This document shows, piece after piece, positions 61,430 through 64,000 of a stretch of 64,000 nucleotides of DNA. The first letter of the stretch is position 1. Each line of letters starts with the position of its first letter. Location: contig NZ_AGFF01000007.1 in assembly GCF_000226215.1 (NCBI RefSeq), forward strand, positions 124,001-188,000, in the 5' to 3' direction. Under the pieces are notes generated by a model. It saw only the letters and a list, made by a program, of their open reading frames with translations, did no database searches and was not told where the DNA came from. The DNA is from Dietzia alimentaria 72. GTDB lineage: Bacteria > Actinomycetota > Actinomycetes > Mycobacteriales > Mycobacteriaceae. The translations under genes were made by a program, and so were the position numbers.

Positions 61430-64000
61430 TCAGCGTCGCCGATTGGTCCTCCGCGTCGGCTCGGCCGTCATCGGGTCCTCCGGCCATGGGTGCCGCGGGT
61501 ATCGGCCCCGCATCTCGGCACGCACGCCCGGGTAGGCCTCGCGCCAGAAATACGCCAGGTCACGCGTCACGGCGAGTGGTCGCCCGGCGGGGGAGAGCAG
61601 ATGCACGGTCACGGGGACCCGGCCGTCGCAGATGCGGGGGGAGGTGGTCCAGCCGAAGCATTCCTGCAGTTTCACGGCGAGCACCGGCGAATCGTCGGTG
61701 CCCACCTCGGGGTAGTCCACGCGGTACGACGACGACGACGGCACCTCCAGCCGCTCCGGCACCAGCTCGTCGAGTCGACCGGCCTCGGGCCAGGGCAACA
61801 GTCGCCGGAGCGCGGGGCCGAGGTCTCGTCCCGCCAGGCGGGAGCCGTGCGCGAGGGCATCGACCTCCGGACCGAGCCATTCGTCCGATCTCCCCGCCAG
61901 CCCCTGCGCGGAGACATCCGGCCAGGGCGCGCCGAGTTCGCGGTGGGCCAACCCCAGGCGCCGCCACAATCTGAGGGCGTCGTCATCCGGCCCCAGGGCC
62001 GCGAACCCGCCGGCCCGGATCGCCGCGGAGACAGCCGCGACAGCGGCCACGCGCGAGGGCCTTACAGGTGTAGATGAGAGTTCGATCGCGCCCAGGCGCC
62101 TGACGCGTCGCCCGGTCAGCGCACCACCTCGGAAGCACGCGGTCTCGTCGTCGTCGAGCAGATCGTGGGCCGCGTACTCCGCGCCCCTCCGGTCCAGGGC
62201 CGCGGCAGCGCGGATCACCGCCCCCGCCTCACCCGCCGCCCGGCCGGAGGCGCGCCCCACCTCGGCCACCGCGAGCCACTCGTTGCCGGCGAGCGCGGAC
62301 CCGGGCGGCAGGACGGCCGCGGTCCCGGAAGCGAACGTGTACTGGGCGCCCCGACGGCAGGCGACGCGTCCGGGGTGCGCCATCGCCACCACCGGGCCCA
62401 CCGCGTCGTCGAGGGGGGATTCATGCGCGGCGGCCTCGCCGGCGTGGTTCCGGGCGAGCCGCTCGAGACGTCGGGCCTCGCGTTCCCACGCCGCGGAGTC
62501 CGGTGCCCGGCCGGACCGCAGCGCACGTAAGTCGGCGACCAGATCGCCGGCGTGGGATCGTCGCCCCGAAGTCAGCACGGCCACCACTTCGGCGGCGGTC
62601 CGGGGACCCACGAGACCGGCTCCGTCCAGCAGTGCGCGGGCGTGCCGGGGGTCGGCCGGCACCCGCGCCAGGTCGCGACCACGACCGGTCGCTCTACCGT
62701 CGTCGTCGAGGGCGCCGAGGCCCTGTAGTGCGGACTCGGCGCGGGCCATCTCGCCGGTCGGCGGCGGATCCGGCAACGCCAACCCTTCGCCTCGCGGCGC
62801 GCCCCAGCAGGCGACATCGAGCGCGAAGGTCGTGAGGTCTGAGGTAGCGATGGCCGGCGTGCGGTGGGCGGAAAGGTGAGTGAACTCCTGCTCGGTCAGG
62901 CAACGCACCGCCACACCGGGGCCGAGGCGGGCGGCTCGACCTGCGCGCTGGACGCACGAATCCCGCGACGCCGACACGGTGACGAGCCCCGTCATGTCAC
63001 GAGCGACGTCCCGGCGCGGCTCACGGCTCAAGCACGCGTCCACCACCAGGCGCACGCCGGGCACTGTGAGGGAGGACTCGGCGAGGTCGGTCGACACCAC
63101 GATCCGCGGTCGTGCCGCGCCCGTCGCGTCCCCTGACCGGTCCCGCCCGGAAACCGCCCGGTCCTGCGCGGCCGCGTCCAGCCCACCGTGCAGCGGCAGG
63201 ACCTCCGCGCGGTCGCCCAGACGCGAGGCCAGCGACCGGACGACCCGCTCGATCTCGCGAACGCCCGGAAGGAACACCAGGGTGTCGGCGGCACCGACCA
63301 AGGCCTCGTCGGCGGTCACCGCGGCCACGTGATCCAGGAACCCGTTCGTCACGCCGCGGGCGTCCAGTCGTGCGACCGGAGCGGGGGCGTAGCGCGTCTC
63401 CAACGGGTGCAGGGTCGCGGGAACATCCACGATGGGTGCCGGGCCTTCACCGGCGCCGCTCCCGTCCGCGCCGTTCCCGCCGCGCAGCAGTCGAGCGAAC
63501 CGGTCGGCCTCCACGGTCGCGGACATCGCCACCACGGGCAGGTCGTCGCGCAGTTGACGGAGCTCGCACAGCAGGGCGAACGCCAGGTCGGACTCGACAT
63601 CGCGCTCGTGGACCTCGTCGAGCACCACGGCGCCGACCCCGGTCAGGTCCGGGTCCGCGATCAGCCGCCGTACCAGCACGCCCGGGGTCACGAACTCCAC
63701 GAGGGTCTCCCGACCGACCCGGGAATCCCCCCGGACCGAGTAGCCGACCACTCCGCCGAGTTCGGTTCCGGTGAGCGCGGCCAGTCTGCGCGCTGCGGAC
63801 CGTGCGGCTACGCGGCGCGGCTGCGTCACCACCACGCGTCCGCTCACCCCGTCGGCCACCGCGACGGCGGGCGGCACCACGGTGGTCTTACCGGTCCCGG
63901 GCGGTGCCTGGACCACGGCGGTCCCGCCCGCTGCGAGCGCCTCGTGCAGGGCTGGCACGGCGTCAGTGAACGGAAGGCCGGCCCCGATCCGCCCCAGATC
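61430..64000 (-). CDS. hrpB: ATP-dependent helicase HrpB, 5' end beyond the window
   Basis: The frame is open to the right edge, giving at least 857 residues of the DEAH-box helicase HrpB. Walker A is in VVQAPPGTGKTT, motif II is DEVHERD, SAT (VAMSATVEA) is motif III, and QRAGRAARLGPG is motif VI. The C-terminal HrpB-specific domain ends around FWREAYPGVRAEMRGRYPRH. A GTG at 63958 could be a start, but coding-like sequence (DLGRIGAGLPFTDA) continues upstream, as expected for the normal N-terminus. The helicase is nonessential in E. coli and its target is unclear; some bacterial homologues process mRNA. Confidence 0.93.
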   Translation of the reverse strand, partial: DLGRIGAGLPFTDAVPALHEALAAGGTAVVQAPPGTGKTTVVPPAVAVADGVSGRVVVTQPRRVAARSAARRLAALTGTELGGVVGYSVRGDSRVGRETLVEFVTPGVLVRRLIADPDLTGVGAVVLDEVHERDVESDLAFALLCELRQLRDDLPVVAMSATVEADRFARLLRGGNGADGSGAGEGPAPIVDVPATLHPLETRYAPAPVARLDARGVTNGFLDHVAAVTADEALVGAADTLVFLPGVREIERVVRSLASRLGDRAEVLPLHGGLDAAAQDRAVSGRDRSGDATGAARPRIVVSTDLAESSLTVPGVRLVVDACLSREPRRDVARDMTGLVTVSASRDSCVQRAGRAARLGPGVAVRCLTEQEFTHLSAHRTPAIATSDLTTFALDVACWGAPRGEGLALPDPPPTGEMARAESALQGLGALDDDGRATGRGRDLARVPADPRHARALLDGAGLVGPRTAAEVVAVLTSGRRSHAGDLVADLRALRSGRAPDSAAWEREARRLERLARNHAGEAAAHESPLDDAVGPVVAMAHPGRVACRRGAQYTFASGTAAVLPPGSALAGNEWLAVAEVGRASGRAAGEAGAVIRAAAALDRRGAEYAAHDLLDDDETACFRGGALTGRRVRRLGAIELSSTPVRPSRVAAVAAVSAAIRAGGFAALGPDDDALRLWRRLGLAHRELGAPWPDVSAQGLAGRSDEWLGPEVDALAHGSRLAGRDLGPALRRLLPWPEAGRLDELVPERLEVPSSSSYRVDYPEVGTDDSPVLAVKLQECFGWTTSPRICDGRVPVTVHLLSPAGRPLAVTRDLAYFWREAYPGVRAEMRGRYPRHPWPEDPMTAEPTRRTNRRR

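Overview
The window is GC-rich, densely coded chromosome from a mycolic-acid actinobacterium (order Mycobacteriales). The gene order largely follows the Mycobacterium tuberculosis block Rv3649 to Rv3598c in reverse numbering: a DEAD/DEAH helicase next to cspA, an Rv3647c-like gene, topA, a membrane adenylate cyclase and holB; then galE, a PpgS-type glycosyltransferase with its DUF2304 partner, a PhyH-type dioxygenase and a flippase; then ppa, dacB, tilS and hpt; then ftsH, folE-folP-folB-folK, DUF3180, an Rv3604c-like gene, a DUF2520 gene, panC, panD, coaX and lysS. Interspersed lipid genes and small mycomembrane-like peptides suggest a free-living relative such as Dietzia, Gordonia or Rhodococcus. 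The genus is an inference; no rRNA gene is present to fix it.

Layout. 1-13978: information processing (helicase, cold shock protein, topoisomerase I, DNA polymerase III delta') with korAB, a secreted alpha/beta hydrolase and a class III cyclase. 14041-14116: tRNA-Thr(CGT). 14325-17516: a crotonase and two acyl-CoA dehydrogenases for acyl-CoA catabolism. 17608-19258: a Gly-rich membrane protein and an exported HNH-type protein. 19349-34522: an envelope-glycan region with two large polytopic membrane proteins, a galE-like epimerase, two GT2 enzymes, DUF2304, an AftA-like GT-C enzyme and a flippase. It also holds a DUF1023 hydrolase operon and a TetR/PhyH divergent pair. 34631-40646: SDR, PspC, dienoyl-CoA isomerase, ppa, dacB, tilS and hpt.

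40786-47141 is an accessory block between hpt and ftsH: two very small hydrophobic peptides with strong ribosome binding sites, a WS/DGAT acyltransferase, an acyl-CoA synthetase, an ECF41-like sigma factor, a DUF1059 protein and an amidase. 47323-57268 is a long run of co-directional, often overlapping genes for FtsH, folate and pantothenate/CoA synthesis. 57526-64000 carries a DOPA-dioxygenase-like enzyme, a rhodanese-fold protein, lysS, a small membrane protein and hrpB, which runs off the right edge.

The most interesting observations are: (i) tiny unannotated peptides of 44, 58 and 21 residues whose size, lack of signal peptide and Gly/Ser/Leu composition recall the PorA/PorH mycomembrane channel peptides; (ii) a secreted Pro/Glu/Thr-rich protein broken at a seven-C tract; (iii) two divergent promoter regions with strong palindromic operators (30037-30097 and 58435-58458); (iv) a conserved, poorly described envelope-glycan locus; (v) recurrent TANNNT boxes 6-8 nt before start codons, suggesting leaderless transcripts; and (vi) several unusual intergenic repeat clusters.
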